A stretch of DNA of 64,000 nucleotides, taken from Flavobacterium profundi (GTDB taxonomy: Bacteria; Bacteroidota; Bacteroidia; Flavobacteriales; Flavobacteriaceae). The position numbers were made by a program, and so were the translations under genes. The DNA is taken from assembly GCF_006491645.1 (NCBI RefSeq), contig NZ_VDCZ01000009.1, positions 62,001 to 126,000 of the forward strand, read 5' to 3'. The notes beneath the pieces are model-generated. The model was given only the letters and a program-made list of their open reading frames with translations, ran no database searches and was not told where the DNA came from. Positions 25,846 through 34,226 of this stretch are shown piece by piece. Every line of letters starts with the position of its first letter. The stretch's first letter is position 1.

Positions 25846-26664
25846 TTAAAATTGATTTACAGTTTTTCGGATAGCGACTAATTTGGTCATTAAATCTTCA
25901 AAATAATCCAAGTGTAACATATTCGCTCCATCGCTTTTAGCATTTGCAGGGTCAAAATGAGTTTCTATAAAGATACCATCCACACCTACAGCAATACCAG
26001 CTTTAGCTACAGTTTCAATCATATCGGGTCTTCCACCTGTTACACCAACGGTTTGATTGGGTTGTTGTAATGAATGGGTAACGTCTAAAACTGTAGTAGC
26101 ATATTGTTGCATGGTTGGAATTCCTCGATAATCTACAATCATATCTTGATAACCAAACATGGTTCCTCTATCGGTTACCATTACGTTTTCATTTTTACAG
26201 TCTAATACTTTTTGTACCGCATGTTTCATGCTTTCTGGACTCATAAATTGTCCTTTTTTCAAATTAACGGTTTTACCAGTTTCAGCAGCAGCCATTACTA
26301 AATCGGTTTGACGTACTAAAAAAGCGGGAATTTGTAAAACATCAACATAAGCTGCTGCCATTGCTGCATCTTCATTGGTATGTATATCTGTCACAGTTGG
26401 AATACCAAATTCTTTTGATACTTTAGCTAATATTTTTAAAGCTTTTTCGTCACCTATTCCTGTAAAACTGTCTATCCTAGAACGATTTGCTTTTTTAAAA
26501 GACCCTTTAAATACATAAGGGATTTCTAATTTATCAGTGATAGTTACGATTTTTTCTGCAATTCGCAAGGCCATTTCTTCACCTTCAATGGCGCAAGGGC
26601 CTGATAATAAAAAGAAATTACCGCTTTGTGTATGTTTTATTTGAGGTATGTTTTTTAAGTTCAT
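25846..26664 (-). CDS. kdsA: 3-deoxy-8-phosphooctulonate (KDO-8-P) synthase
   Basis: KdsA condenses phosphoenolpyruvate with arabinose-5-phosphate, the first committed step to Kdo for lipid A. The 272-residue length from ATG 26664 is normal. An earlier in-frame start (26688) would overlap the -7 element at 26686-26693, so I reject it. Signatures are FFLLSGPCAIEGEEMA, FKGSFKKANRSRIDSFTG, GIPTVTDIHTNEDA, LQIPAFLVRQTDLVMAA, LKKGQFMSP and DVTHSLQQPNQTVG, with FIETHFDPANAKSDGANML near the end. Other Kdo genes are not nearby. Confidence 0.97.
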   Translation of the reverse strand: MNLKNIPQIKHTQSGNFFLLSGPCAIEGEEMALRIAEKIVTITDKLEIPYVFKGSFKKANRSRIDSFTGIGDEKALKILAKVSKEFGIPTVTDIHTNEDAAMAAAYVDVLQIPAFLVRQTDLVMAAAETGKTVNLKKGQFMSPESMKHAVQKVLDCKNENVMVTDRGTMFGYQDMIVDYRGIPTMQQYATTVLDVTHSLQQPNQTVGVTGGRPDMIETVAKAGIAVGVDGIFIETHFDPANAKSDGANMLHLDYFEDLMTKLVAIRKTVNQF

Positions 26665-26685
26665 TTTGTAGTTATTTTTCGAGTG

Positions 26686-26693
26686 CAAAGATA
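26686..26693 (-). promoter_or_regulatory. -7 element (TATCTTTG) of kdsA
   Basis: On the minus strand this reads TATCTTTG, an exact TAnnTTTG, 21 bases before the kdsA ATG at 26664. It supports that start over the longer frame. Confidence 0.6.
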
Positions 26694-26701
26694 AAAATAA
26701 A

Positions 26702-26729
26702 AACCTTTTAAAATACGCTTTAAAAGGTT
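26702..26729 (-). terminator. terminator after the small lipoprotein gene
   Basis: AACCTTTTAAA at 26702-26712 pairs with TTTAAAAGGTT at 26719-26729. On the minus strand the stem is followed by a T-rich run. It ends the DUF4199/lipoprotein transcript and sits directly above the kdsA promoter. Confidence 0.7.
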
Positions 26730-26773
26730 CATTAAGATAGAATTAAGATTTTTGATTTTTTTTAAGTCAAAAA

Positions 26774-27220
26774 TTATTGTTTTTTTATATTTAGGCCTTT
26801 CGGACATACAATTTGTCCTTTTTCATAGATATTGAAATATAAACTTATCTTTTTTGAAGTTCCTTCTAATTCAACTTCATAAATGGATAAAGTTCCGGCA
26901 CCAATCCCATGAGTGTCTGAAGGGAAAGGACAACAGGTTGCTGTTTTTTGATAGACTAATTTTTCTCCTTTTGGTCCTTCTAAAGCATTTAAGAAATAAG
27001 CAATGTTTTGTTCTTCTTGCTTGTCATATAGAGGGCCTAAATTAATTGGGTAATCAGCATCATAACCATATTGTGAATCTTTGGCATATTCAGTAATCAC
27101 AAATGCATTATGTACTACCTTAGGACGAATAGCATTGGGATCGATATTCTTAAGGGTTGATTTTGTACTGGTACAAGAATATAGAAGTAGTAGTAAAAAC
27201 AAAGTGGTAAGTGCTTTCAT
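26774..27220 (-). CDS. small lipoprotein, function unknown
   Basis: This 148-residue protein has a lipoprotein signal with a lipobox cysteine (LLLYSC, Cys16). The mature part contains YGYDADYPINLGPLYDKQEE and a CC pair in TATCCPFPSDTHGIGAG, and ends in KGQIVCPKGLNIKKQ. I do not know a characterised homologue. It follows the DUF4199 gene by 3 bases and precedes kdsA, with its own terminator in between. Confidence 0.68.
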   Translation of the reverse strand: MKALTTLFLLLLLYSCTSTKSTLKNIDPNAIRPKVVHNAFVITEYAKDSQYGYDADYPINLGPLYDKQEEQNIAYFLNALEGPKGEKLVYQKTATCCPFPSDTHGIGAGTLSIYEVELEGTSKKISLYFNIYEKGQIVCPKGLNIKKQ

Positions 27221-27223
27221 TTT

Positions 27224-27706
27224 TTAATTGTTTTTGGTTCGTATAAAATAACTAACTACCGCAGAAATCACAACTCCAAAAGATAATCTATCAAAAACAC
27301 TATTGGAAATAGCGGTATTCAGATTATAACGAGCGGTTGCTTTTTCTAAAGATAATCCTTCTGCTACAGAAGCATTAATGGCATTGTCAAAGAAACCTGG
27401 AGAAATATAGTGATGTGTAATATACAAAGCAACCGGATTTAAAACCGTAATCAATACAGAAAGAATAATTCCAGAGGTAAATCCTTTTTTCCAATCCATT
27501 TCATTTTTGTAATGGTTTCTTTTTTTGTCAAAAAGAGCTAAACCAATAAGAAAAATACTTATGGGTAAAAATAAAAGATTATACAAAGGTTCTAATAATA
27601 CTTTACTATCATGCCAACCCATTTTACTTTCAAAGTACATCCATAACGTGTAAGCAATAGTGTAAATAATGGCCCATTTGATTTCAATTCTGAAATTTTG
27701 TAACAT
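27224..27706 (-). CDS. DUF4199 family membrane protein
   Basis: This 160-residue protein has four hydrophobic segments and the Bacteroidota DUF4199 layout. There is a first helix EIKWAIIYTIAYTLWMYFES, a central WKKGFTSGIILSVLITVLNP, and a last helix RLSFGVVISAVVSYFIRTK. The family is widespread in Bacteroidota, and members often sit beside glycosyltransferases or envelope genes. The role is unknown. It probably shares a transcript with the lipoprotein gene 3 bases downstream. Confidence 0.82.
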   Translation of the reverse strand: MLQNFRIEIKWAIIYTIAYTLWMYFESKMGWHDSKVLLEPLYNLLFLPISIFLIGLALFDKKRNHYKNEMDWKKGFTSGIILSVLITVLNPVALYITHHYISPGFFDNAINASVAEGLSLEKATARYNLNTAISNSVFDRLSFGVVISAVVSYFIRTKNN

Positions 27707-27747
27707 ATTGTATAATTTGTATTCAAAATTAATATAAAATATTATAA

Positions 27748-27779
27748 TTGGAATTAAACGTTGCTATTTTTTATATTTG
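27748..27779 (+). promoter_or_regulatory. promoter of the YeeE/YedE gene pair
   Basis: TATATTTG at 27772-27779 matches the -7 consensus, with TTG at 27748-27750 spaced 21 bases upstream. The ATG at 27794 follows after 14 bases. Confidence 0.55.
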
Positions 27780-27793
27780 CCAAAAATAATTGT

Positions 27794-28351
27794 ATGGAGA
27801 TACTTTATGGTACTTGGCACTGGTCTATTTCAGGTTTTTTAATTGGAGTTACCATGTTGCTTCTAATTTATTTTGGAAAAACTTTTGGAATGTCTTCTAA
27901 CTTGAGAACGTTATGTACGATTTTAGGAGCAAAAAATAGATCCAATTATTTTAATTTTGATTGGAGAGAGCAAAAATGGAATTTAGCTGTGGTCTTAGGT
28001 GCTATTTTAGGTGGTTATTTTGCGACACATTTTTTAAACGGTACTGATATTGTTCAATTGAACCCCAAGACATTGCAACAATTACATGCACTTCATATAG
28101 ATTTACCTAATGGGAAAATGGTTCCTGATGCCATTTTTAGTCTCGATGCCATGCTCACTCTTAAAGGCTTTTTGATTCTGTTACTAGGTGGATTTCTAAT
28201 AGGTTTTGGAACGCCTTATGCTGGTGGTTGTACTTCAGGTCATGCTATAACAGGGTTGAGTAATTTACAATTACCTTCTTTGATAGCAGTAATTGGTTTC
28301 TTTATAGGAGGTTTAATCGCGTCTTATTTTTTAATTCCATTAATTTTTTAA
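27794..28351 (+). CDS. YeeE/YedE-family sulfur-compound transporter, N-terminal half protein
   Basis: This 185-residue protein starts at ATG 27794. The frame stays open to 27761, but the promoter -7 element lies within that extension. It has about five membrane helices and the family motif GGCTSGHAITG near the C-terminus, with the conserved Cys. YeeE/YedE (TsuA-type) proteins move thiosulfate or other sulfur species using cysteines. In Bacteroidota the transporter is often split in two; the second half is encoded 3 bases downstream. Confidence 0.88.
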   Translation: MEILYGTWHWSISGFLIGVTMLLLIYFGKTFGMSSNLRTLCTILGAKNRSNYFNFDWREQKWNLAVVLGAILGGYFATHFLNGTDIVQLNPKTLQQLHALHIDLPNGKMVPDAIFSLDAMLTLKGFLILLLGGFLIGFGTPYAGGCTSGHAITGLSNLQLPSLIAVIGFFIGGLIASYFLIPLIF

Positions 28352-28353
28352 AA

Positions 28354-28767
28354 ATGAAATTATTACGTTTTGTATTGGTTGGTTTTATATTTGGTGTAGT
28401 TTTAACCAAATCAGAAGCGATTTCTTGGTATCGAATTTATGAAATGTTTCAATTTCAATCGTTTCATATGTACGGAATTATTTTTACAGCTATTGTTACA
28501 GGAGTTGTAGGTATTCGTATTTTTAAAAAGAAAGAAATTAAAGATTATAAAGGTTTACCAATAGAGATTTTAGATAAAGAAAAAGCACGTTTTCGATATA
28601 TCGTAGGAGGAATTATGTTTGGAGTAGGTTGGGGAATTGTAGGCTGTTGCCCTGGTCCGATATTTGTACTTTTAGGAACAGGAGTTGCTACCATCGCAGT
28701 AGTACTTGTTGGTGCTTTAATTGGAAATTATATTTATGGAATTTTCAAAGATAAAATTCCTCATTAA
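28354..28767 (+). CDS. YeeE/YedE-family transporter, C-terminal half (DUF6691)
   Basis: This 137-residue protein has four membrane helices and the motif GWGIVGCCPGPIFVLLG, which carries a Cys pair and matches the second repeat of YeeE/YedE. It starts 3 bases after the first half, so the two are translated together and should pair as one transporter. No rhodanese or sulfur-metabolism gene is adjacent. The 176 bases after it hold no gene, only AT-rich sequence. Confidence 0.88.
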   Translation: MKLLRFVLVGFIFGVVLTKSEAISWYRIYEMFQFQSFHMYGIIFTAIVTGVVGIRIFKKKEIKDYKGLPIEILDKEKARFRYIVGGIMFGVGWGIVGCCPGPIFVLLGTGVATIAVVLVGALIGNYIYGIFKDKIPH

Positions 28768-28943
28768 TCTCATTTACTGATTATTAAATTCATATTTTTT
28801 TTACCTTAAAAAATTAATTTTTTAATTTTTTAATTGGAGTTTTAATAATTTCATTATTCTACATCGTTTTCTTAAAAAATATTTTTAAAATTAATTTTTT
28901 TATTGTTTTTTTGGTATAAACTTAACAAATAAAACTATTAATT

Positions 28944-29363
28944 ATGAAAAAATTAGCAATTGCTTTGGTTTCAGTATTGGCGTTAGGAACTGTAATGTCA
29001 TCGTTTCGTAATGTAACTTCTAATGAAGTATCTCTTGTTGGAAAATGGAAGTACTATCAAGAAGGAAAAAGAATGAGTAAGGCTGAACTTTTATTTTCTT
29101 ATGAACATGAAGAAAATTGTGGTAATGATTATGTAGAATTTTTTGAAGATGGTAAAGTAAATGATGTTTTTTACTATGGTTCAGGAAATTGTGAAATGTC
29201 TGTTGATAGCGGTACTTGGAAAAAAGAGGAGAATCATCTAATTATTAATTTTCCTTATGCTGGTGAAGAAACAGGTGAAATTTTACTATTAGATGCGACT
29301 ACTTTAAAAGTGAAAGCCGAAGTAGAAGGAAAAGAAGTGATTTATATTTATAAGAAATTATAA
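28944..29363 (+). CDS. exported lipocalin-like protein
   Basis: This 139-residue protein has a signal peptide (residues 1 to about 20, LALGTVMSS). A small beta-barrel follows, of the lipocalin-like type common in Flavobacterium: VGKWKYYQEGKRM opens it, then ENCGNDYVEFFEDGKVNDVF, SGTWKKEENHLIINFP and TTLKVKAEVEGKEVIYIYKK. Two cysteines (in ENCGND and GNCEMS) could pair. Function unknown. It is monocistronic, ended by the terminator at 29387-29410. Confidence 0.72.
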   Translation: MKKLAIALVSVLALGTVMSSFRNVTSNEVSLVGKWKYYQEGKRMSKAELLFSYEHEENCGNDYVEFFEDGKVNDVFYYGSGNCEMSVDSGTWKKEENHLIINFPYAGEETGEILLLDATTLKVKAEVEGKEVIYIYKKL

Positions 29364-29386
29364 GAAATAATAATATTAAAATAAAA

Positions 29387-29412
29387 AAATCCCGATTCAA
29401 TCGGGATTTTTT
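29387..29412. terminator. bidirectional terminator
   Basis: AAATCCCGA and TCGGGATTT pair around TTCAA, with A- and T-runs outside. It is shared by the lipocalin-like gene (plus) and clpS (minus). Confidence 0.88.
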
Positions 29413-29414
29413 AT

Positions 29415-29690
29415 TTATTGTATTTCCGCACTCAAACCAGCGTCTAGTAAAGCAGAACATTGTGGTTTTAATTCATCATAGCTTCCCGTCTTAACAGCAC
29501 ATTGTCCTTTGTAATGTACAAGTAAAGCACATTGTTCCGCTTGTAATGCTTCATGATTGCAAACGCGTATTAGTGTTTCTATAACATGATCAAATGTATT
29601 CACATCATCATTATATAAAACAATTTCATTGTTTAAACTCACTAATTCTTCAACTAAAACTTCTTCTTTATTTTTTTCTATCGTGCTCAT
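29415..29690 (-). CDS. clpS: ATP-dependent Clp protease adaptor ClpS
   Basis: ClpS hands N-degron substrates to the ClpA/ClpC unfoldase. The 91-residue length is normal. A flexible acidic N-terminal tail is followed by the ClpS core NEIVLYNDDVNTFDHVIETL, with VCNHEALQAEQCALLVHYKG and the closing KTGSYDELKPQCSALLDAGL. The NDD(V)NTF hydrophobic-pocket region is intact. A -7 element (minus TATTTTTG, 29713-29720) lies upstream. prmA ends 31 bases before the start, so the pair could also be co-transcribed. Confidence 0.95.
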   Translation of the reverse strand: MSTIEKNKEEVLVEELVSLNNEIVLYNDDVNTFDHVIETLIRVCNHEALQAEQCALLVHYKGQCAVKTGSYDELKPQCSALLDAGLSAEIQ

Positions 29691-29712
29691 TTTTAGCTTT
29701 TTAAATTTTAAA

Positions 29713-29720
29713 CAAAAATA
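29713..29720 (-). promoter_or_regulatory. -7 element (TATTTTTG) of clpS
   Basis: The minus-strand TATTTTTG matches TAnnTTTG, 22 bases before the clpS ATG. It overlaps the very end of the intergenic gap with prmA. Confidence 0.45.
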
Positions 29721-29721
29721 A

Positions 29722-30558
29722 TTATTGTTTTACATATTTCAAAGCAACCCAATTGTTTCTTTCGAATTTTTTAACATAAGTCAGTCCTTTTTCAGTACAA
29801 CAAGAATCTATAACAGAAATATCTTCTGTGTAAAAGCCACTTAAAAATAAAATTCCGTTTTCGTTTAAACAATCTACATACTGTTGCATGTCGTTTAAAA
29901 GGATGTTTCTGTTAATGTTTGCAATGATAACATCATACTCTTTACCTTTTAAGAGTGAAGCATCACCTTCGTAAACACTAATATTTTCACAATTATTTCG
30001 AGCTGCATTTTCAATAGAGTTTAAGTAGCACCAGTTATCAATATCAATAGCATCAATTGGTTTTGCTCCTTTCATTTCAGCTAAAATGGCTAAAATTGCC
30101 GTTCCACAACCCATATCTAAGGTCTTTTTATCAGTAACATCTGTCTCTAATAAATGTTGAATCATCATGTGTGTCGTTTCATGATGTCCTGTACCAAAAC
30201 TCATTTTAGGTTCAATAACAATATCAAATTCTGCATTCGTCTTTTCATGGAAAGGTGCTCTTACATGGCATTTTCCATCAACATCAATTGCTTCAAAATT
30301 CTTTTCCCATTCTTCATTCCAATTCACTTGTTCAATTTCTTCGAAAGTATAGGATATTTTAAATTCTTCATTATTTAAAATATATATGTCTTCCAATATG
30401 TTTTCATTCCAAAGATCTTTTTGTACATAAGCAGCAAGACCTGTTTCTGTTTCAACAAAGCTTTCAAATGCAGTTTCTCCCAATTCAGCTAATAAAATTT
30501 CCGAACCTAATTCTCTAGGTTCAATAGTAAAATAATAGCCTATATAAATATTTGACAT
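29722..30558 (-). CDS. prmA: ribosomal protein L11 methyltransferase
   Basis: PrmA methylates ribosomal protein L11 with S-adenosylmethionine. This 278-residue protein has the substrate-recognition N-terminal domain (about 1-95). The methyltransferase domain follows, with FGTGHHETTHMMIQHL, motif I LDMGCGTAILAILAE, the acidic loop DAIDIDNWCY and the post-I segment VIIANINRNILLNDMQ. All core motifs are present. A minus-strand TACCTTTG at 30573-30580 is the likely -7 element. clpS follows downstream. Confidence 0.95.
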   Translation of the reverse strand: MSNIYIGYYFTIEPRELGSEILLAELGETAFESFVETETGLAAYVQKDLWNENILEDIYILNNEEFKISYTFEEIEQVNWNEEWEKNFEAIDVDGKCHVRAPFHEKTNAEFDIVIEPKMSFGTGHHETTHMMIQHLLETDVTDKKTLDMGCGTAILAILAEMKGAKPIDAIDIDNWCYLNSIENAARNNCENISVYEGDASLLKGKEYDVIIANINRNILLNDMQQYVDCLNENGILFLSGFYTEDISVIDSCCTEKGLTYVKKFERNNWVALKYVKQ

Positions 30559-30572
30559 GATGTAATTTTTTG

Positions 30573-30580
30573 CAAAGGTA
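30573..30580 (-). promoter_or_regulatory. -7 element (TACCTTTG) of prmA
   Basis: The plus-strand CAAAGGTA reads TACCTTTG on the minus strand, 14 bases before the prmA ATG at 30558. It fits TAnnTTTG. Confidence 0.5.
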
Positions 30581-30611
30581 AATAAAGCAAAAGATATTCT
30601 TTAAAATATTT

Positions 30612-30619
30612 TATTTTTG
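30612..30619 (+). promoter_or_regulatory. -7 element (TATTTTTG) of the porin gene
   Basis: TATTTTTG matches TAnnTTTG, 27 bases before ATG 30647. It supports that start over the longer open frame beginning at 30617. Confidence 0.5.
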
Positions 30620-30646
30620 CGGGCAATTCAACACAACTACATTTTA

Positions 30647-31864
30647 ATGAAAAAAATAATAATTCTATTAATACTAGCTCTTTGCCAGTATTCATTTGCG
30701 CAATTCAAAAAAGATTCCTTACATAATAACGATATAAAATTAGCGGCTTTACCTTATTACAGTTACGGAAAGGGTTTGGGAGTTACTTCTCCAGATAGTA
30801 TTTTTCAATTGAATATTCGTTTTAGAATGCAAAACAGAGTAACTTATATTAATGAAGAAAATGAAGCTAATCGATATGAAGCACAAATTAGAAGGCTGCG
30901 TTTGCGTTTTGATGGTTATGTAGGTGATCCAAAGTTTTTATATGTTATCCAACTTTCTTTTGCACCTGGTGATGTGGGTGTAATCGAAGATGGAGAAAAC
31001 ATAAATATTATTAGAGATGCGGCTGTTTTTTACAGACCTAATAAAAATTGGAATTTTATTTTTGGACAAACTAAATTACCAGGAAATAGACAAAGAGTGA
31101 ATTCTTCTGGAGCGTTGCAACTCACCGATAGAACCATTAATAACGCAAAATTTACTATTGACAGAGATTTTGGTGTACAAGCGTATTATTTAAACGAAAA
31201 GAAAGATGCTTTTTCCTATAATATAAAAACTGCGATTTCCACTGGTGAAGGAAGAAATTGGACAAAAACATCAGACGATGGGGTCGCTTTGACGGGTAAA
31301 ATCGAATTGTTTCCTTTTGGGACTTTTAAAAAGAACGGTATTTATTTTGAAGGCGATATTTTACGAGAAGAAAGTCCTAAATTACTTCTATCAGGTGCTT
31401 TTCAACAAAATAATAGAGCCATGAGAACACAAGGACAATTAGGTAAGGAACTTTTTCAACCAAGAACCCTTCGTTCCACATTTTTTGATGCCCTTTTAAA
31501 ATACAATGGCTGGAGTTTTATGAGTGCTTACATGAATCGAAAAGCTAAAGATATAATTACTTATGATGCAAATGATGTAACCAATTTTAATTATGTTTTT
31601 GCAGGAGAAGGTTTTGATTACCAAATGAGTTATGTGTTTCCATCCAATTATGAAATAATCGGAAGGTTTTCAACCCAACATGTAGCCAATGAAATAAAGG
31701 ATTTGGCACCTAGTTCTAAGCAATATAGTATTGGATTAACGCGCTATTTATGGGAACACACTTTTAAATTGCAAGCGGAACTCAGCTATAATGAATTAGA
31801 TTATAATTGGAGTTCTTCATCTTCAAATTGGTATGCTCGTTTTCAGATTGAAATAGGAATTTAA
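30647..31864 (+). CDS. phosphate-selective porin OprO/OprP-like outer-membrane protein
   Basis: This 405-residue protein starts at ATG 30647, which gives a clean signal peptide (MKKIIILLILALCQYSFAQ). The mature part is a 16-strand-type porin of the OprP/O family. Strand sequences include FQLNIRFRMQNRVTYINEEN, RRLRLRFDGYVGDPKFLYVI, NWNFIFGQTKLPGNRQRVNS and the last SSNWYARFQIEIGI with an aromatic-containing end. Anion or phosphate selectivity is family inference, and no pho genes are nearby. A separate promoter drives the next gene. Confidence 0.85.
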   Translation: MKKIIILLILALCQYSFAQFKKDSLHNNDIKLAALPYYSYGKGLGVTSPDSIFQLNIRFRMQNRVTYINEENEANRYEAQIRRLRLRFDGYVGDPKFLYVIQLSFAPGDVGVIEDGENINIIRDAAVFYRPNKNWNFIFGQTKLPGNRQRVNSSGALQLTDRTINNAKFTIDRDFGVQAYYLNEKKDAFSYNIKTAISTGEGRNWTKTSDDGVALTGKIELFPFGTFKKNGIYFEGDILREESPKLLLSGAFQQNNRAMRTQGQLGKELFQPRTLRSTFFDALLKYNGWSFMSAYMNRKAKDIITYDANDVTNFNYVFAGEGFDYQMSYVFPSNYEIIGRFSTQHVANEIKDLAPSSKQYSIGLTRYLWEHTFKLQAELSYNELDYNWSSSSSNWYARFQIEIGI

Positions 31865-31885
31865 TTTTTTTACGATGCATTTAAT

Positions 31886-31893
31886 TACCTTTG
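31886..31893 (+). promoter_or_regulatory. -7 element (TACCTTTG) of the CvfB-like gene
   Basis: TACCTTTG matches TAnnTTTG, 20 bases before the ATG at 31914. Confidence 0.5.
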
Positions 31894-31913
31894 CAGCATA
31901 ATTCAATTTAAAT

Positions 31914-32756
31914 ATGTTACAGATAGGTCAATATAATACCTTAAAAATATTAAGAAATACAAAAGTCGGATTGTTTTTAGGTGATGGAGTTGAGGAACAA
32001 AATGATGTTTTATTACCTAATAAATATGTTCCAAGAGAATATGCTATAGGCGATGAATTAACTGTGTTTGTATATTTAGATCACGAAGAACGTCCCGTTG
32101 CAACTACTTTAAAGCCTTACATTAAATTAAATGAATTTGCTCATTTAAAAGTGAATTATATTAATAAGTTTGGTGCTTTTATGAATTGGGGACTGGAAAA
32201 AGACTTGTTTGTTCCATTTAAAGAACAAGCCCGACCCATGGAAGAAGGGAAACGATATTTAGTATATTGTTTTATGGATGAAAAAACCAATAGATTAGTA
32301 GGTTCTAGTAAAACGCAGCAATTTCTAAGTAATGAAGAGGTAGATCTTGAAAATGGAGAAGAAGTAAATGTTATTGTATCTCATATAACTGAAGCTGGTA
32401 TCAATGTTATTATAAACGAAAAATACAGAGGTTTGGCTTACAAAAACGAAGTTTTTGAAGACGTTAAGCCTGGTTTGAAGATGAAAGCTTACATCAAAAA
32501 TGTGAGACCTGATGGTAAAATTGATGTGTCACTGCGAAAAGTAGGAGTTGAAGCTATTGAGCCTTCTGCCCAACAAATTTTAGACGAACTGAAATCTAAT
32601 AGAGGTTTTTTAGGTTTGAATGATAATTCGAACCCAGAAGATATTCGAACTGTTTTGAAAATGAGTAAAAAAGTTTTTAAGAAAGCAGTAGGTAATTTAT
32701 ACCGTCAGAAATTGATTGAAATCAAAGAGGATGGAATTTATTTAATTGGTAAATGA
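31914..32756 (+). CDS. CvfB-family S1-domain RNA-binding protein
   Basis: This 280-residue protein matches the CvfB/YitL family. Tandem S1-like domains (about 3-65, 70-140 and 145-210) are visible from VGLFLGDGVEEQNDVLLPNK, VNYINKFGAFMNWGLEKDLF and SHITEAGINVIINEKYRGLA. A C-terminal winged helix (about 228-280) has GFLGLNDNSNPEDI and FKKAVGNLYRQKLIEI. CvfB binds RNA and affects virulence-factor expression in staphylococci; its role here is unknown. The YheT-like gene follows after 8 bases. Confidence 0.9.
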   Translation: MLQIGQYNTLKILRNTKVGLFLGDGVEEQNDVLLPNKYVPREYAIGDELTVFVYLDHEERPVATTLKPYIKLNEFAHLKVNYINKFGAFMNWGLEKDLFVPFKEQARPMEEGKRYLVYCFMDEKTNRLVGSSKTQQFLSNEEVDLENGEEVNVIVSHITEAGINVIINEKYRGLAYKNEVFEDVKPGLKMKAYIKNVRPDGKIDVSLRKVGVEAIEPSAQQILDELKSNRGFLGLNDNSNPEDIRTVLKMSKKVFKKAVGNLYRQKLIEIKEDGIYLIGK

Positions 32757-32764
32757 ATTGAATA

Positions 32765-33733
32765 ATGCCATTACTTGATTATTCCTCATACAACGAATCA
32801 GTTTCTTTACTATATAAACATAAGCATGTCTCAACAATCTATGCAGGCATGTTTAAAAAATTTCCAAGTCCTGTTTATCAAAGAGAAATTTTGGAATTAA
32901 ATGATGGGGATTTTTTAGTAGTTGATTTTAACCTGAAAAATAAAAGAAAAGCCGTTGTTTTATGTCATGGTCTAGAAGGGAATTCACAGCGGACTTACAT
33001 GAATAGTTGTGCAACTTACTTTTTAAATCAAGGTTTTTCAGTTTTTGCTTGGAATAATAGAAGTTGTAGTGGAGATATGAATCGATTGCCTAGATTATAC
33101 CACCATGCCACTATTGAAGATTTAGATGCTGTGATACAATTTGTTTTAACTCAAGTAGAAGAAGTTTATTTAATAGGTTATTCTATGGGTGGTGCACAAA
33201 CCTTAAATTATTTGGGTAGAATGCAACCAGTAGATTCCAGAATTAAAGCTGGAGTAGCTATATCTGTTCCCGTAGAAATTAAATCGAGTGCAGAATCTTT
33301 AAAAAAAGGGTTTAATCGAGTTTATATGAAGAACTTTATGTACGATTTAACCAAAAAACTAAAAATAAAAGCCAAACAGTTTCCAGATTTAATGGATTGG
33401 AGTAAAATTAAAAACATCGACAGTTTCGATTATTTAGATGACCATTTTACAGCACCCTTGCACGGTTTTAAAGATAGAGAAGATTATTACTATCAAGTTT
33501 CTCCAGCAAGAAGTATTACCAATATAACATTACCCGTTCTTATCTTAAATGCTCTAGATGATCCCTTTTTAGGACCAGATTGTTATCCAAAAGAATTGGC
33601 TTCTAAAAGTAATCTCATACATTTGGAAACTCCTAAATATGGTGGACATTGTGCTTTTCCTCTTAAAAACAATACATTCTCTTATGCAGAAATAAGAGCT
33701 TTTTCGTTTATTAAAGAATTATCACAAAAATAA
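32765..33733 (+). CDS. YheT-family alpha/beta hydrolase
   Basis: This 322-residue cytoplasmic hydrolase has the YheT signatures KAVVLCHGLEGNSQRTYMNS, FAWNNRSCSGDMNRLPRLYH and the nucleophile elbow G-Y-S-M-G-G. The catalytic acid (LNALDDPFLGPDCYP) and histidine (YGGHCAFP) follow. The family covers medium-chain esterases of unknown physiological substrate. It is probably co-transcribed with the CvfB-like gene. Confidence 0.9.
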   Translation: MPLLDYSSYNESVSLLYKHKHVSTIYAGMFKKFPSPVYQREILELNDGDFLVVDFNLKNKRKAVVLCHGLEGNSQRTYMNSCATYFLNQGFSVFAWNNRSCSGDMNRLPRLYHHATIEDLDAVIQFVLTQVEEVYLIGYSMGGAQTLNYLGRMQPVDSRIKAGVAISVPVEIKSSAESLKKGFNRVYMKNFMYDLTKKLKIKAKQFPDLMDWSKIKNIDSFDYLDDHFTAPLHGFKDREDYYYQVSPARSITNITLPVLILNALDDPFLGPDCYPKELASKSNLIHLETPKYGGHCAFPLKNNTFSYAEIRAFSFIKELSQK

Positions 33734-33764
33734 ATATTTTAACAGATTATTAAACATAGTATTA

Positions 33765-33795
33765 TTTGTTAAAATCAAAAAATGATTTACATTTG
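33765..33795 (+). promoter_or_regulatory. full -33/-7 promoter of the efflux-locus leader gene
   Basis: TTTG at 33765-33768 and TACATTTG at 33788-33795 are separated by exactly 19 bases, the best consensus Bacteroidota promoter in the window. The ATG at 33804 follows 8 bases after the -7 box, so the message would be nearly leaderless. Confidence 0.7.
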
Positions 33796-33803
33796 TCCTC
33801 TGT

Positions 33804-34226
33804 ATGATAAGAAAGACGGTGAAATATTTTTTCCTTACTTTAGTAACCTTACTTGTTGGTTACACCCAATTATTTGCTGGTGCAAATGATTGTAACTCCT
33901 TATCTACATTAGATTCTCAAAATACTTCTAGAGAAGTTTTAGTTGAAAATGAGTTAATTAATAATCTGTTTTTTTATGATTATATTCATAATGTAGGAGA
34001 TATTGAAGCTCATAAAATTCACGGAATTGACGTTGAAATAGAAGAAGACGAAATTTCTTCTTCTAAAAAAACTCTTGATTCAGTTTCTTTTTTTCATAAA
34101 TTTCTTTGTAGTTCCAAACAAAAAATCCTTTTATCAGAACAAAAGGGAAAACTTTTTTTAGGAGAAGTTACTTCTCATATTTCAATAAAAAAATTATTTA
34201 TCGTATTCAGAGTCTTTAGAATATGA
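33804..34226 (+). CDS. small exported protein upstream of the RND operon
   Basis: This 140-residue protein has a signal peptide ending near residue 25 (GYTQLFAGA). The mature part is mixed polar, with an acidic stretch (DVEIEEDEISS) and a basic C-terminus (IKKLFIVFRVFRI). I do not recognise a domain. It lies 147 bases before the adaptor gene under a very strong promoter. It may be an accessory or sensor for the pump, or simply unrelated. If the ATG is right, the leader is under 10 bases, so a slightly downstream start is possible. Confidence 0.5.
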   Translation: MIRKTVKYFFLTLVTLLVGYTQLFAGANDCNSLSTLDSQNTSREVLVENELINNLFFYDYIHNVGDIEAHKIHGIDVEIEEDEISSSKKTLDSVSFFHKFLCSSKQKILLSEQKGKLFLGEVTSHISIKKLFIVFRVFRI

